DNA of 64,000 nucleotides from Lautropia sp. (GCA_030528325.1 JAUMZD010000007.1:34227-98226); one strand, 5' to 3'; shown: positions 17,643-29,446, numbered from the stretch's first letter. A program made the numbers and translations. Notes: generated by a model not told the origin, from the letters alone.

Positions 17643-18779
17643 ATGCCGTCCCTTTCCAACCTTTCGCCGGTACTGGGGCTGGTGCTGACCGCACTGGCCT
17701 CGCTGATCATCGTCTGGAAAGGCCTGGTCATCCCTGTCCTGCTGGCACTGCTGGTCTACGCCTGGAGCTGCATGGTGGCCGACCGGATCAACCGCCGCTA
17801 TCAGCCCCGTGCCGTCGCCGAAGGGTTTTCTGCGAAACGCTGGCCCGCCATTCTGGCCGGGGTGCTGGTCAGCGTTCTGGTGATCACGGCCTTCGTGCTG
17901 CTGACCTTCTGGACTTTCCGGCTGGCGGCCTCGAACGACCTGCGCATCTTCCTGATGCGGATCGAGAACTCGCTCGACATCCTGCGTCAGGCCCTGCCCG
18001 AAGCGCTGGCCGGGGCCATCCCCGAGAACTGGACGGAGTTGAAGAACGAGCTGTTCAATGTGCTGCGCAGCAAGGCAGCCGCGCTGAGCAGTCTGGGCGG
18101 CACGGTTGCCCACACGATCATTCAGGCCCTCTTTGCCATTCTGGTCGGCGCGCTGGCCGCCATCACGACCTGGCAGCCGGAAAGGCTGCATTCCGACAAG
18201 CTCTTCATCGGCCGGTTGCTGGTGGTGCTGGAGCGAGTCGTGATCGCACAGATGCGGATCGCGGTGTTCAACACCTCGATGACGGCCCTCTACCTGTTCA
18301 TGATCCTGCCCGCCTTCGGCATCCACGATTTTCCGTTCCGGGGCCTGCTCTGCATGTTCACGCTGCTGACCGGGGTGCTGCCCGTGCTCGGCAACCTGAT
18401 GGCCAATACGGTGCTGGCCCTGATCTCGTTTGCGATCTCGCCGTGGCTGGCCGTGGCCTCGCTGACCTTCCTGATCGTGATCCACAAGACCGAGTACGTG
18501 ATCAATGCCCGGACGGTGGGCTCACGCATCTCGATGAATTCATGGGAAATCCTGGCAGCGATGCTGACCGGTGAAGCGCTGTTCGGTGTGCGCGGGCTGG
18601 TGACGGCGCCACTCCTCTACCCGTTCTTCAAGCGGGAAATCCAGCGGATCTGGCCCGCCAGATCCGCTACGGAAGCGGTGTCCGACGAGACAGAAGCGCC
18701 GGTGGCCAGCGGGCCCACCTCCGACGCGGCCGAGTCACGGCAATCTGCTTGCATCACACCACCGCCCGCCAACACCTGA
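17643..18779 (+). CDS. AI-2E family transporter (PerM/YdiK-like)
   Basis: A 378-residue inner-membrane protein of the AI-2 exporter superfamily, with about seven to eight transmembrane segments. The central long soluble region (about residues 95-160) is typical. The conserved C-terminal part includes LLTGVLPVLGNLMANTVLAL, TEYVINARTVGSRISMNSW and FGVRGLVTAPLLYPFFKRE. Members have been linked to autoinducer-2 export, sodium/proton exchange or other solutes, so the actual substrate is unknown. The tail after residue 345 is Ala/Glu/Ser-rich and variable. It appears monocistronic. Confidence 0.8.
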   Translation: MPSLSNLSPVLGLVLTALASLIIVWKGLVIPVLLALLVYAWSCMVADRINRRYQPRAVAEGFSAKRWPAILAGVLVSVLVITAFVLLTFWTFRLAASNDLRIFLMRIENSLDILRQALPEALAGAIPENWTELKNELFNVLRSKAAALSSLGGTVAHTIIQALFAILVGALAAITTWQPERLHSDKLFIGRLLVVLERVVIAQMRIAVFNTSMTALYLFMILPAFGIHDFPFRGLLCMFTLLTGVLPVLGNLMANTVLALISFAISPWLAVASLTFLIVIHKTEYVINARTVGSRISMNSWEILAAMLTGEALFGVRGLVTAPLLYPFFKREIQRIWPARSATEAVSDETEAPVASGPTSDAAESRQSACITPPPANT

Positions 18780-18973
18780 ACACAGACGGCAAACCGCACC
18801 GGCCAGCTGCAGCGCCCCTCCTGCAAAACGATGGGGCCGACACAATGCCGGGCAGAAACTGTCAACAGAGCACGCGGGGCGACAGGACGCTGACCTGCCC
18901 GCTTTTCATCGCCTTCCAGCAGCCCTGACCCGGCACGATCAGGACATGCCCGGACGGCAAGGGCCCCGCTGCG

Positions 18974-20983
<2,010 letters not shown>

Positions 20984-21069
20984 GGCAGACTCGCAAAGTT
21001 CATGACAGACAGCAGTGTAAAACGTGCCAGTTGCAGCACAAACCGGCATTCTCAGGTACTCTGTCACTT

Positions 21070-24060
21070 GTGAACCATCGGCTACCCACTCTCCCACAGC
21101 GGCAGGCAGTCATCAGCACGCCGCGTCACCGGTTGCACCAGCTGTTCCGCCCCGAGTCCATCGGGGTCTTTGGCGTGACGGAACAGCCGGCATCCATCGG
21201 CTGGCGCATTTTCGAGAGCCTGCAGCAGTCCAATTTCACCGGACGCGTCCACGCCTTCAGCCCCGATGGCGCGCCCGTCTTCGGGCATGACACGCTGGCC
21301 GATGTGTCGACCTTGCCCAAGCCGCCAGACCTGGCCGTGCTGGCGCTACCCTTCGATCAGGTGGCCGGGCAGCTTCGGTCACTGGCCTCGGCCGGTACCC
21401 GACACGCGATCTGGCTCATCGATTTTGCGGGCGAGACCCCCCCACAGGTAGCCGCCGAGACGGCTTCGCTCGCGCGTGAGCTGGGCATCAACCTGCTGGG
21501 CGCCGACAGCCTCGGGCTGGCTCACCCGGCGGTTCGGCTGAATCTGCTCGCCTCCGATGCCCAGCTGAAGGCCGGCGGCGTGGCCGTCATTTCCCAGTCG
21601 TCGGCCATCTGTTCGGCGCTTCTGGACTTCGCGCAGGGCAATGGCATCGGGCTGGCCTCGGTGGTCGATACCGGCACCGAGAGCGACATCGACCTGGCCG
21701 ACCTGCTCGATTACCTGACCTTCGATGGCAATGCCCGCAGCATCGCGATGTTCGTGGGAGGACTTCGCCATCCGCGACGCTTTCTGGGCGCACTGCGCGC
21801 TGCCGCCCGCACGAAGCCGGTGGTGGTGCTGCGAGGCGGCCTGAGTGAATCACGAGGCCAGATCGGCTCACCCCGGGCCCGGCTGACCCATGCCGAGAAC
21901 CTCGCCTCGAACGACCGGACGCTGCTGGCCGCGCTGGAAAGGAGCGGCGCCGTCATCGTCGACAGCTTCGGTGAGCTGTTCGCGACCCTTGAATGGCTGA
22001 ACGACAACCGCGGCGTGCAGGGCAACCGTCTCGCCATCGTCAGCAATGGCGGTGGCCTGGCGATGCTGGCCGAGGACGCCTGCCATCGCCACAAGGTTGC
22101 GATCGCCCGCCTGAGCGACGAAACCCGCGACCAACTGGTGCTGCCCGTCACCGCGTCGCGCTCGATGTATCGATACACACGCAGTGCGCCGGACGGCACG
22201 CTTGGGAGCGATGGCCCCGAGTCCAGCAACCCGATGGTCAATCTGGGCATCACCTGCACGCCGGCGCAGGGCGCCCAGACCTTGCGCACCGTCGTGGCCG
22301 ACAGGAACGTGGATGCGGTGCTGGGCGTCTTTCACCCGACACTGGCCTGCGACTCCAACAGTCTCGCCCAGGCCATCCTGGCCGGCAAGGCGCCCTCGCC
22401 GATGATGCTGGCGCTGGTGGGTGAAGCCGATGCCCGCCGGGGCGCCGACCTGCTCAATGCCAAGGGCTTCAGCGTCTTCCGCACGCCCGAGGATGCGGTG
22501 AAAGCCTTCTCCGTCGTGGCCCAGTATCACCGTGGCCAGCAGCGCCTGCTGGAAACCCCCGGCCCTTCGCGGGAAGCCAAGCAGTTCGACGAAGAACGCA
22601 TCCGCGAACTGCTGGCCCGCGCCCGCGCGGCGGGCGAGCCGATGCTGAACCAGCAGTCCAGCAACGAGGTGCTGGCTGCCTGCGGCATTCCGGTACCACG
22701 CACGCGGCTCGCAAAGAACATCGACGAAGCGGTCGCGCTGGCCGCGGATATCGGCTACCCGGTCGTCATGAAGCTGCAGTCCCGCGACGTGGTTCACAAG
22801 AGCGACGTGGGCGGAGTGTGGCTGGATCTTCGTTCGGAAGAAGAGCTGCGAGGGGCCGCCCGTTCGATCGAGACCCGCCTCTCGTCGATGGACCCGCCCC
22901 CCCGGCTGGATGGTTTCCTGATTCAGCCGATGGTGCCGCGCCAGCACAGCCGGGAAGTGCTGATCGGCGCCAGTCACGATCCGGCCTTCGGGCCGATCAT
23001 GCATTTCGGAGCCGGCGGCGTCACGGTCGAACTGATCGACGACACCGCCGTGACGCTGCCCCCGCTCAACCAGGCGCTGGCTCGTGAGCTGATCGACAAG
23101 ACGCGGATCTCGAAGCTGCTGCAGAGTCATCATGGCGTGCCGGCAGCCGATGTCGAGGCGATCGTCGATGCCCTCCTGGCCATCTCGGCCCTGCTGACCC
23201 GTTTTCCGGCTGTCAGGGCGCTGGACATCAACCCGTTGCTGGTCAGCCCCCAGGGCGTCATGGCGCTCGATGCCCGCATCCGGCTGGATCTGGAGGCCGG
23301 CGAGCTGGACAGCCGTTATTCCCATCTGGCGATCCACCCCTACCCGGTGGAGGCGGAACGTCACTTCATGGCGCGGCCGCCGAAACCCAGTGCCCCGGCC
23401 GATCAGGCTGGCGGGACGGATACTCATGCCGACACGGGCACCGCGGAGCCGCCTCCCCAGCCCACCCCCATGCTGATGCGTCCGATCCGCCCCGACGATG
23501 CACAGCGACTGTCGACCTTCTTCGACGGGCTCAGCGCCGAGACCCGGCTCTGGCGCTTCCTGCATCCGATCCGCGTCATGTCGCCACAGATGGTGGCCCG
23601 TTTCACCCAGGTGGATTACGACCGCGACATGGCGCTGGTGGCCGTCGAGGATGGTCTGGGCCCGGACGCCCCGCTGATCGGCGTGGCCCGCTACATTCGC
23701 GAGCCGAACGAATCCCGCTGCGAGTTTGCCGTCGTGGTTCAGGACAGCTGGCAGAGCCGGGGCGTGGCCCGGGTGCTGATGGAGCACCTGATCGACCTGG
23801 CCCGTGCCAACGGGCTGGACACCATGATCGGCCTCGTGCACGGCAACAACGTGAAGATGCTGAACTTCATGCGCCGTCTGGGCTTCCAGATCACGAAGGA
23901 TCCGGATGAACCGGAGCTGCGGCAGACCACGCTGTACATCGAGCCGTTGCCGGCTGACGGCGACGGTGCCATCGGCAACGACAGGGTGAGCGGCAGCGCT
24001 GGTGGCGAAAATGCGCCACAAGACCCGGGAGCGGTGGATCAGGCGCCGGCCGGCCACTGA
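21070..24060 (+). CDS. Pat-type acyl-CoA synthetase (ADP-forming)-like / GNAT acetyltransferase fusion
   Basis: A large fusion resembling protein acetyltransferase Pat/PatZ. Order: CoA-binding domain (LFRPESIGVFGVTEQPASIGW), succinyl-CoA ligase-like domain (VISQSSAICSALLDFA, VVLRGG), ATP-grasp domain (IPVPRTRLAKNIDEAVALA, YPVVMKLQSRDVVHKSDVGG) and a C-terminal GNAT (RPIRPDDAQRLSTFFDGLS, then VQDSWQSRGVARVLMEHLI). Pat lysine-acetylates metabolic enzymes such as acetyl-CoA synthetase. In THAENLASND a His lies where ADP-forming synthetases hold their phospho-His, which should be aligned properly. Start is uncertain: GTG 21070 is chosen, with TTG 21031 also open. It is divergent from uup. Confidence 0.82.
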   Translation: MNHRLPTLPQRQAVISTPRHRLHQLFRPESIGVFGVTEQPASIGWRIFESLQQSNFTGRVHAFSPDGAPVFGHDTLADVSTLPKPPDLAVLALPFDQVAGQLRSLASAGTRHAIWLIDFAGETPPQVAAETASLARELGINLLGADSLGLAHPAVRLNLLASDAQLKAGGVAVISQSSAICSALLDFAQGNGIGLASVVDTGTESDIDLADLLDYLTFDGNARSIAMFVGGLRHPRRFLGALRAAARTKPVVVLRGGLSESRGQIGSPRARLTHAENLASNDRTLLAALERSGAVIVDSFGELFATLEWLNDNRGVQGNRLAIVSNGGGLAMLAEDACHRHKVAIARLSDETRDQLVLPVTASRSMYRYTRSAPDGTLGSDGPESSNPMVNLGITCTPAQGAQTLRTVVADRNVDAVLGVFHPTLACDSNSLAQAILAGKAPSPMMLALVGEADARRGADLLNAKGFSVFRTPEDAVKAFSVVAQYHRGQQRLLETPGPSREAKQFDEERIRELLARARAAGEPMLNQQSSNEVLAACGIPVPRTRLAKNIDEAVALAADIGYPVVMKLQSRDVVHKSDVGGVWLDLRSEEELRGAARSIETRLSSMDPPPRLDGFLIQPMVPRQHSREVLIGASHDPAFGPIMHFGAGGVTVELIDDTAVTLPPLNQALARELIDKTRISKLLQSHHGVPAADVEAIVDALLAISALLTRFPAVRALDINPLLVSPQGVMALDARIRLDLEAGELDSRYSHLAIHPYPVEAERHFMARPPKPSAPADQAGGTDTHADTGTAEPPPQPTPMLMRPIRPDDAQRLSTFFDGLSAETRLWRFLHPIRVMSPQMVARFTQVDYDRDMALVAVEDGLGPDAPLIGVARYIREPNESRCEFAVVVQDSWQSRGVARVLMEHLIDLARANGLDTMIGLVHGNNVKMLNFMRRLGFQITKDPDEPELRQTTLYIEPLPADGDGAIGNDRVSGSAGGENAPQDPGAVDQAPAGH

Positions 24061-24079
24061 CAGGACTGCATGTCCTGTC
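24059..24079 (+). terminator. Hairpin overlapping the Pat-like stop codon
   Basis: GACAGGAC, loop TGCAT, GTCCTGTC forms a perfect 8-bp stem that begins inside the TGA stop codon. No T-tract follows; it may stabilise or end the transcript opposite the convergent aminopeptidase gene. Confidence 0.45.
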
Positions 24080-24210
24080 GATCCCGGTCGCGCTCTCCCA
24101 CCTCAAGGGATACTCAAGACCCCATCACCGAACGGATCTCCGCGGCGCAGCACTTCGCAAGGGCCCAACGGGTCATCGTATCAGCTGCCGGCACGTTACC
24201 CGCACGCGCT

Positions 24211-26007
24211 TCAGAGCGGCTCGGTGCGGCGCATCAGCCACTCACGGGCAGCTCCTTCGGTGCGATCGGCCAGCCGCTCGCGCACCATCGCGTGGTAGCG
24301 GTTCAGCCAGTCCACCTCTTCGGCCGTCATCAATGACCGCTCGATCAGACGGGTGTCGATCGGGCACAGCGTCAGCGACTCGAAGCGCATGAAGGGCCCC
24401 GGTGCCACGTCGGTGTCCGGCGAGGGGGGCAGCATCTGGTTCACGACGAGGTTCTCGATGCGGATGCCCCAGCGCCCCGGCCGGTACAAGCCCGGCTCGA
24501 TGGACGTGATCATCCCGGCCCGCATGGCGCCCTGGGGCTGCACGGCCGAGTGGCAGGAGATGACCTGCGGGCCTTCGTGAACGTTCAGAAAATAGCCGAC
24601 GCCGTGGCCCGTGCCGTGGCCGAAATCCAGCTGCGCCTGCCACAGCGGCTTGCGACAGATGGCATCGAGCAGCGGTCCTGCGATGCCTTCGGGAAAAACC
24701 GTGCCGGCCAGCGCGATATGCGCCTTCAGCACCAGCGTGTAGTCACGCCGCTGGGCTGGGCCTGGCGTGCCCACCGGCACGACCCGCGTGATGTCGGTCG
24801 TGCCGTTCAGGTACTGGGCGCCAGAGTCGATCAGCAGCAGCCCGTCCCCCTCGATCTGGCTGAATGCCTCCCGGGTGGCACGGTAATGCGGCAGCGCCCC
24901 ATTGGCGTTGAAGCCAGCGATCGTCGGGAAACTGGGCGACACGAAATGCGCACGTTGCCGGCGGTGGGCGAGCAGCATCTCGTCCACGTCCAGCTCGCTG
25001 ATGGGCTGGCCCCCGGCCAGGCGCTGCTCGAACTCGGCGAAGAAACCGCACAGGGCGACGCCATCCTCGATCATCGCCTCGCGCACATGCGCGATATCGG
25101 CGTCGGTCTTGCAGGCCTTGAACAGGGTGCTGGGGTTCACGCTCTCGACCAGCAGGGTCTTGCCGGGCAGGCGGGCCAGGGTACTGACGGCGACCCTGGC
25201 CGGGTCGAGCAGCAGCGGCTCCGTCACCCGGCTGAGCGCCTCACTCACCTTCGCATAGTCCTCGCACCGGATGCCCGCCTCGGCCAGTGCCTGCTTCAGC
25301 GTCTCATCGAGTTTCTGGCCATCCACGAAAAGCGTGGCGGCATCAGGCCCGATCAGCAGATGCGCGAGGAACACCGGGTTGTACGAAACATCCGCGCCAC
25401 GCAGGTTGGTGAGCCACGCGATGTCGTCGAGCGAGGACAGCAGATGCCAGGCAGCCCCCCGGGCCTGCATGGCCTCCCGCACCCGTCCAAGCTTCCGGGC
25501 CGCGCTTTCCGACACGAAACGGGCCTCATGCGCATGGATGGGCGCCGTCGGCAGGCCCGGGCGATCCTCCCAGACCTCCGCCAGCAGATCACGCTCATGC
25601 ACGAGCCTGATGTTCTTCGACACGAAGGCCTGCTGCAGCTGCAGCCGTGCCGTCATCGACAGCATGTCCGGCGCGATACCGACACGACTGTCCGGCGGCA
25701 GATGCTCGGCCAGCCAGCTGACATGGGTGTTCGTGCTGCTCAGCTTCTGCAACGTGATGCCGGTGCCCTGCAACTGGGCCTCAGCCTGCACCCAGTAGCG
25801 GCTGTCCGTCCAGAGCCCGGCCTGGTCTGCCGTGATGACCAGCGTGCCGGCCGAGCCGCGGAAGCCCGAGACCCACTGACGTCCCTGCCAGTGCCGGGGC
25901 AGATACTCGGACAGATGCGGATCGGCCGACGGGATGATCCAGGCCATCAGGTCGTGGGCTTTGAGCAGCTGCCGGATGGCAGCGAGGCGTTCCTGCGGTG
26001 TGTTCAT
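24211..26007 (-). CDS. Xaa-Pro aminopeptidase, large XPNPEP-type (M24)
   Basis: A 598-residue cytosolic metallopeptidase that removes the N-terminal residue before proline. Two creatinase-like N-terminal domains (SADPHLSEYLPRHWQ, WTDSRYWVQAE) precede the pita-bread M24 catalytic domain. Its ligands are visible in LLIDSGAQYLNGTTDITR (Asp pair), GHGTGHGVGYFLNVHEGP (His) and SIEPGLYRPGRWGIRIEN (Glu pair). A C-terminal extra domain ends the protein. Length matches the eukaryote-like cytosolic aminopeptidase P subfamily rather than E. coli PepP (about 440 residues). It is divergent from the asparaginase gene. Confidence 0.9.
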   Translation of the reverse strand: MNTPQERLAAIRQLLKAHDLMAWIIPSADPHLSEYLPRHWQGRQWVSGFRGSAGTLVITADQAGLWTDSRYWVQAEAQLQGTGITLQKLSSTNTHVSWLAEHLPPDSRVGIAPDMLSMTARLQLQQAFVSKNIRLVHERDLLAEVWEDRPGLPTAPIHAHEARFVSESAARKLGRVREAMQARGAAWHLLSSLDDIAWLTNLRGADVSYNPVFLAHLLIGPDAATLFVDGQKLDETLKQALAEAGIRCEDYAKVSEALSRVTEPLLLDPARVAVSTLARLPGKTLLVESVNPSTLFKACKTDADIAHVREAMIEDGVALCGFFAEFEQRLAGGQPISELDVDEMLLAHRRQRAHFVSPSFPTIAGFNANGALPHYRATREAFSQIEGDGLLLIDSGAQYLNGTTDITRVVPVGTPGPAQRRDYTLVLKAHIALAGTVFPEGIAGPLLDAICRKPLWQAQLDFGHGTGHGVGYFLNVHEGPQVISCHSAVQPQGAMRAGMITSIEPGLYRPGRWGIRIENLVVNQMLPPSPDTDVAPGPFMRFESLTLCPIDTRLIERSLMTAEEVDWLNRYHAMVRERLADRTEGAAREWLMRRTEPL

Positions 26008-26162
26008 GGGTGAGGAGGCGGTATTCGTTCAGGATGATCGAGCCTGCACATTATGCGCGATGAGGCCCGGTCCGTGCCTCGTGAAAGGCGGCTGCTATCA
26101 TCGCCCGCTCCCCTTCGCAGGGCCAGCGGCATGGAAGGGGCTTCAGCGACAGGAAGAACACC

Positions 26163-27197
26163 ATGCAGAAACGACTGCTGATCATCGGCACCGGCGGCAC
26201 CATCGCGGGTGTGGCCGCCCAGCCGGGCCAGACCGTCGGCTACCGGGCGGGGGCGCTGCCCATCGGTCAGTTGCTGTCCGCCATCCCCGCGCTGGACACA
26301 TTGGCGCAGATCGAAGCCGAACAGTGGTTTTCCGTGGCCAGCGAGCAGATGAGCAGCCAGCACTGGCTGGATCTGGCCAGCGGCTTGCGGGCCCGGCTGG
26401 AAGGACCGGAGCCGCCGGATGCCATCGTGATCACGCACGGCACCGACACACTGGAGGAAACGGCCTTCTTCCTGTCTCTCGTCCTGCCAGCAAGCCGTCC
26501 GGTGCTGCTGACCGGCGCGATGCGGCCAGCCACCGCCCTGAATGCCGATGGCCCGGGCAACGTCTACAACGCCTGCTGTTTCGCGCTGGCCGCCCGTGAC
26601 GCGGGCATCGGTGGCGTCTTCGTCAGCTTTGGTGAGCGGGTGATCGAAGCTGATCGGGTGATGAAGGTGCATGCCAACGACGCGGAGGCCTTCCAGCCCC
26701 GTTTCGGCACCGCCGCCGGCTGGCTGGAAAACGGTTGCCCGCGCTGGCGAACCGATGCGCATCGGCCACCGGCCGGTGCGTTGGCCGGCACTTTCGCGTC
26801 GATGGGGCTGCCTTCAGGCAGCGGACTTCCCCCCGTCGCACTGCTGATGCAGCATGTGGATGCCGATCCGATGATCGTGCCCTGGTTGCTGCAACGTGGC
26901 CATCGGGGCATCGTGCTGGCGGGCACCGGCATCGGCACGATGCCAGCCGCCATGCGCGAAGCCCTCACCCAGGCCCGTCAGGCAGGTTGCCAGATCGTCC
27001 GCAGCACCCGACTCACGGCAGGATTCGTGGGACGCAACACCGAGCCCGAAGCGGCCGACCGCGACGATGCACGGGATTTCATCGCCTCGGGCTGGCTGGC
27101 GCCGCACAAGGCACGCATCCTGCTGCAACTGTGTCTGGCAGCCGGCATGACGGACAGCCAGCAGATTCAGGCCTGCTTCGACCGGGCCCACCCGTGA
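26163..27197 (+). CDS. L-asparaginase (bacterial type I/II fold)
   Basis: A 344-residue enzyme hydrolysing asparagine to aspartate and ammonia. Both catalytic triplets are visible: the N-terminal IIGTGGTIAG (first Thr nucleophile) and VITHGTDTLEETAFFL (second Thr and Asp). GAMRPATALNADGPGN is the conserved loop between them. There is no signal peptide, so it should be cytoplasmic. The ATG at 26163 lies after AGGAAGAACACC. The upstream gene is the divergent aminopeptidase P, so a role in peptide or amino-acid catabolism is plausible. Confidence 0.88.
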   Translation: MQKRLLIIGTGGTIAGVAAQPGQTVGYRAGALPIGQLLSAIPALDTLAQIEAEQWFSVASEQMSSQHWLDLASGLRARLEGPEPPDAIVITHGTDTLEETAFFLSLVLPASRPVLLTGAMRPATALNADGPGNVYNACCFALAARDAGIGGVFVSFGERVIEADRVMKVHANDAEAFQPRFGTAAGWLENGCPRWRTDAHRPPAGALAGTFASMGLPSGSGLPPVALLMQHVDADPMIVPWLLQRGHRGIVLAGTGIGTMPAAMREALTQARQAGCQIVRSTRLTAGFVGRNTEPEAADRDDARDFIASGWLAPHKARILLQLCLAAGMTDSQQIQACFDRAHP

Positions 27198-27248
27198 GAG
27201 CGGCCTCCCCGGCAAGCCTCCATCGATCAGACCTGCGACCAGAAGGCC

Positions 27249-27908
27249 TCACCCGCCAGCGACACGCCCCTCGAGCTGTGTGAGCCGCTGGGTCAGCAAA
27301 CGGATGTCGGACACGAAGGCTTCGAATTCGGGCCGGGAGACCAGGACACCCTGATCGTTGCTCAGGTGCTGGGTCAATGCTTCGCGGACACGGTCACGGG
27401 CGACGGATACCTGCTCGCGGGCATCCCGCCAGGCCATGCCCGCGCGATGAGCGGCCACATCCCCCACCACGCGGCTCAGGTCCTCTTCCAGATCCCAGTG
27501 CAGGGATTTGGCCACCTGCCCGAGTGCCGAAGCCAGCATCACGTCGCCTTCGATGCGCAAGGAGGCGCCGAGCGCATTGGGGCCATCCCTCAGCGCCGCG
27601 AACAGGGTATCAGCCGACGGGCGAACCGTGAGCGTGGCGGCCGGCGTCTCGCCGGAGACGGCCGACAGCGTGCCATCGACACCGATCCGCGCGTCGGACT
27701 GCCAGGACGGCAACAGGCGGGTCATCCAGTCGGGAGACGGCGCATCTGCCGGTTGCCCGGCCCTGGGTGCCAGCGGACTGACCACATGAATGCGCAGTAC
27801 CCGTCCCTGATGGGCCACCAGCGATTCGCGCAGATGGGGCTGCTGTCGGGTGATGTGATTGAAGGCCGACAGCACCAGCTGGGCAACGGGCAATGGAATC
27901 TGAAACAT
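27249..27908 (-). CDS. ubiJ: Ubiquinone biosynthesis accessory factor UbiJ (SCP2 domain)
   Basis: A 219-residue protein with an N-terminal SCP2-like lipid-binding domain. It supports the Ubi complex by holding hydrophobic ubiquinone intermediates. QIPLPVAQLVLSAFNHIT starts the domain. DTLFAALRDGPNALGASLRIEGDVMLASALGQ is the typical later part, and the C-terminal coiled coil ends in IRLLTQRLTQLEGRV. I choose ATG 27908 over an open extension upstream. In many proteobacteria ubiE, ubiJ and ubiB are adjacent. Here a Tim44-like gene and a terminator intervene, and ubiB is not downstream. Confidence 0.8.
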   Translation of the reverse strand: MFQIPLPVAQLVLSAFNHITRQQPHLRESLVAHQGRVLRIHVVSPLAPRAGQPADAPSPDWMTRLLPSWQSDARIGVDGTLSAVSGETPAATLTVRPSADTLFAALRDGPNALGASLRIEGDVMLASALGQVAKSLHWDLEEDLSRVVGDVAAHRAGMAWRDAREQVSVARDRVREALTQHLSNDQGVLVSRPEFEAFVSDIRLLTQRLTQLEGRVAGG

Positions 27909-27959
27909 GGCAGGACAGGAAGAATCGACCCGTATCAGAATATCAGGCCACATGACGCT

Positions 27960-28020
27960 TAGAGCGTGTTATGCACTTATTCGTCCCCGCGAAAGCCCCT
28001 GCGCGGACCTCGGGGCTCTT
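27960..28020. repeat. Possible copy of a second intergenic inverted element
   Basis: GTTATGCACTTATTCG, then CCGCG...AGCCCC...CGCGG resembles, in reverse orientation, the nested inverted repeat at 47823-47888 (GTCATGCACTTAT, then GAAGCCCC). Similarity is partial, so common origin is only suggested. Confidence 0.35.
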
Positions 28021-28030
28021 GCCCCTGCTG

Positions 28031-28062
28031 GCCAAGAAAAAGCGCTTCATGAATGAAGCGCT
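28031..28062 (-). terminator. Intrinsic terminator after the Tim44-like gene
   Basis: On the minus strand AGCGCTTCA, loop TTCA, TGAAGCGCT is followed by TTTTTCTT. This perfect 9-bp stem with T-tract ends the Tim44-like transcript, separating it from ubiJ. Confidence 0.8.
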
Positions 28063-28138
28063 CGTGGAAACGGGGGCCGTCGGTAGCCTGCCGGACATCG
28101 GGACAAGACCCGATGCCGTGGCAGGCCAGTGGGCAGGA

Positions 28139-29053
28139 TCAGACCTGCTGGATGCCGGCCAGAACCCAGCCCGAGGCACCGGAGGCCGGACGGGTGAAGT
28201 TCCAGATCTCTTCGAAGCGCTCGGCAGCGGCATCGGCGTCTTCACGGATCATGCCCGAGAAGTAGACGCTGGCCATCTGCATCACGCCCTCTTCCTGCAC
28301 GCCCAGCAGGCGGGCATCCAGCTCGACCACATCCGTGTTCTGCACGGCGTCGCCACGCTGCATCAGGTCGATGTTCAACTCACCGAACATCTCGGGCGAG
28401 GTGAACTCACGCAGATCCTCGACATTCTTCGTGTCGAAAGCTGCCTGCAGGCGCACGAACTGTACCTTGGCCTGGCGCACGAAAGCCTCGGCGTCGAAAC
28501 CGGCCGGCAGGACGGGCTCGGGCATGGCTGCGGTAGCAGCTGCACCGGCTGCGGCACCGGCCACAGGGGCCTGCGGGGCCATCGGCTGCGGCATCACCTC
28601 ACGGTTCATGCCCTGCTGGGGCGCATTGGCCCGGAAGGCGCCGGTACCACCAGCCGCACCGGCACCAGCGGCCGCCGCGCGGTTGGCCTGGCTGCGCGCC
28701 ATGAACATGCGCACGGCGATCAGCACGACCAGCCCCATCAACAGGATCAGCAGGAAGACGGCAAAGCCTTCACCGAAGCCCAGGGCAGACGCCAGTGCAG
28801 CCAGACCCAGACCGGCAGCCAGACCGGCCAGCGGCCCTGCCCAGCGGCGGGCACCGCTGTTGGCCGCCGCATTTTGCTGTGCAGGGGCGGTCGGCGCGGC
28901 ATTCTGGCGCTGCGGCGGCACGGCCTCGCGCTGGACCGTGTTGTTCTGCTTGCCCACGCTGCGGCCGCCGCCCACCCGTTTGGCATCGGCGTCGTTCACG
29001 AAGAACACCGAGCTACAGAGCACGACCATCAGCATCATCAGAAATTTTTTCAT
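28139..29053 (-). CDS. Tim44-like domain membrane protein
   Basis: A 304-residue protein with a C-terminal Tim44-like fold, common next to ubi genes in betaproteobacteria. Starting at ATG 29053 it has a signal-like N-terminus (KKFLMMLMVVLCSSVFFV, then NDADA). Gly-rich basic and Ala/Gln-rich stretches follow, then two hydrophobic segments (LAGLAAGLGLAALASAL, FAVFLLILLMGLVVLIAV). The soluble domain (FDAEAFVRQAKVQFVRLQAA, EFTSPEMFGELNIDL) is the recognisable part. AAAGGTG precedes the start. Role is unknown; in bacteria the fold is linked to membrane-associated assembly. Confidence 0.78.
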   Translation of the reverse strand: MKKFLMMLMVVLCSSVFFVNDADAKRVGGGRSVGKQNNTVQREAVPPQRQNAAPTAPAQQNAAANSGARRWAGPLAGLAAGLGLAALASALGFGEGFAVFLLILLMGLVVLIAVRMFMARSQANRAAAAGAGAAGGTGAFRANAPQQGMNREVMPQPMAPQAPVAGAAAGAAATAAMPEPVLPAGFDAEAFVRQAKVQFVRLQAAFDTKNVEDLREFTSPEMFGELNIDLMQRGDAVQNTDVVELDARLLGVQEEGVMQMASVYFSGMIREDADAAAERFEEIWNFTRPASGASGWVLAGIQQV

Positions 29054-29446
29054 GAAGCACCTTTCATCAAACAAAGCCAAAGTCTCGTCAATCTCGCCTG
29101 ATTTTCTGGCGCCCTTGAACGATCGTGAATCCCTGAGCCGACCCGCCCGGCGACCGATGCCGCAAAGGCATGGGCCAGACCGTGGTTCGGGCGATTCAAA
29201 TCATCTTCCGCAAAGATAGGGGCGACAGGCCAAAAACACAACAGCCTGCCCCGAAAACTGGCCGCCGCCGTGCCGGCGGCGGATCCCGCCGGACGGATAG
29301 CCCGGCATGGCCGGTTTGCAGCCCGCGACTTTCCTGCCGCCCAAGCTCCTGGACGACGGAGGCAAGCGGCGACCGCGACCGATGCCACCGGGCCCGCCAG
29401 CAGTGCGGGCACCGGGCAGCAGCCGACGGCGCCGGACGCCCGATGC
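29054..29446. other. Intergenic region with partial repeat
   Basis: Between ubiE and the Tim44-like gene. It contains a reversed partial repeat (29308-29353). No gene is supported; the spacing suggests the Tim44-like gene has its own promoter. Confidence 0.4.
29308..29353 (-). repeat. Partial intergenic repeat (left end, reversed)
   Basis: GGCCGGTTTGCAGCCCGCGA then CTTTCCTGCCGCCCAAGCTC matches the left end of the family in reverse. The internal hairpins 2 and 3 and the other terminus are missing. Confidence 0.7.

Noticed and set aside
21868..24057. 729-codon minus-strand frame opposite the Pat-like gene
   Set aside because: Antisense shadow; no motifs, while the plus strand has four known domains in order.
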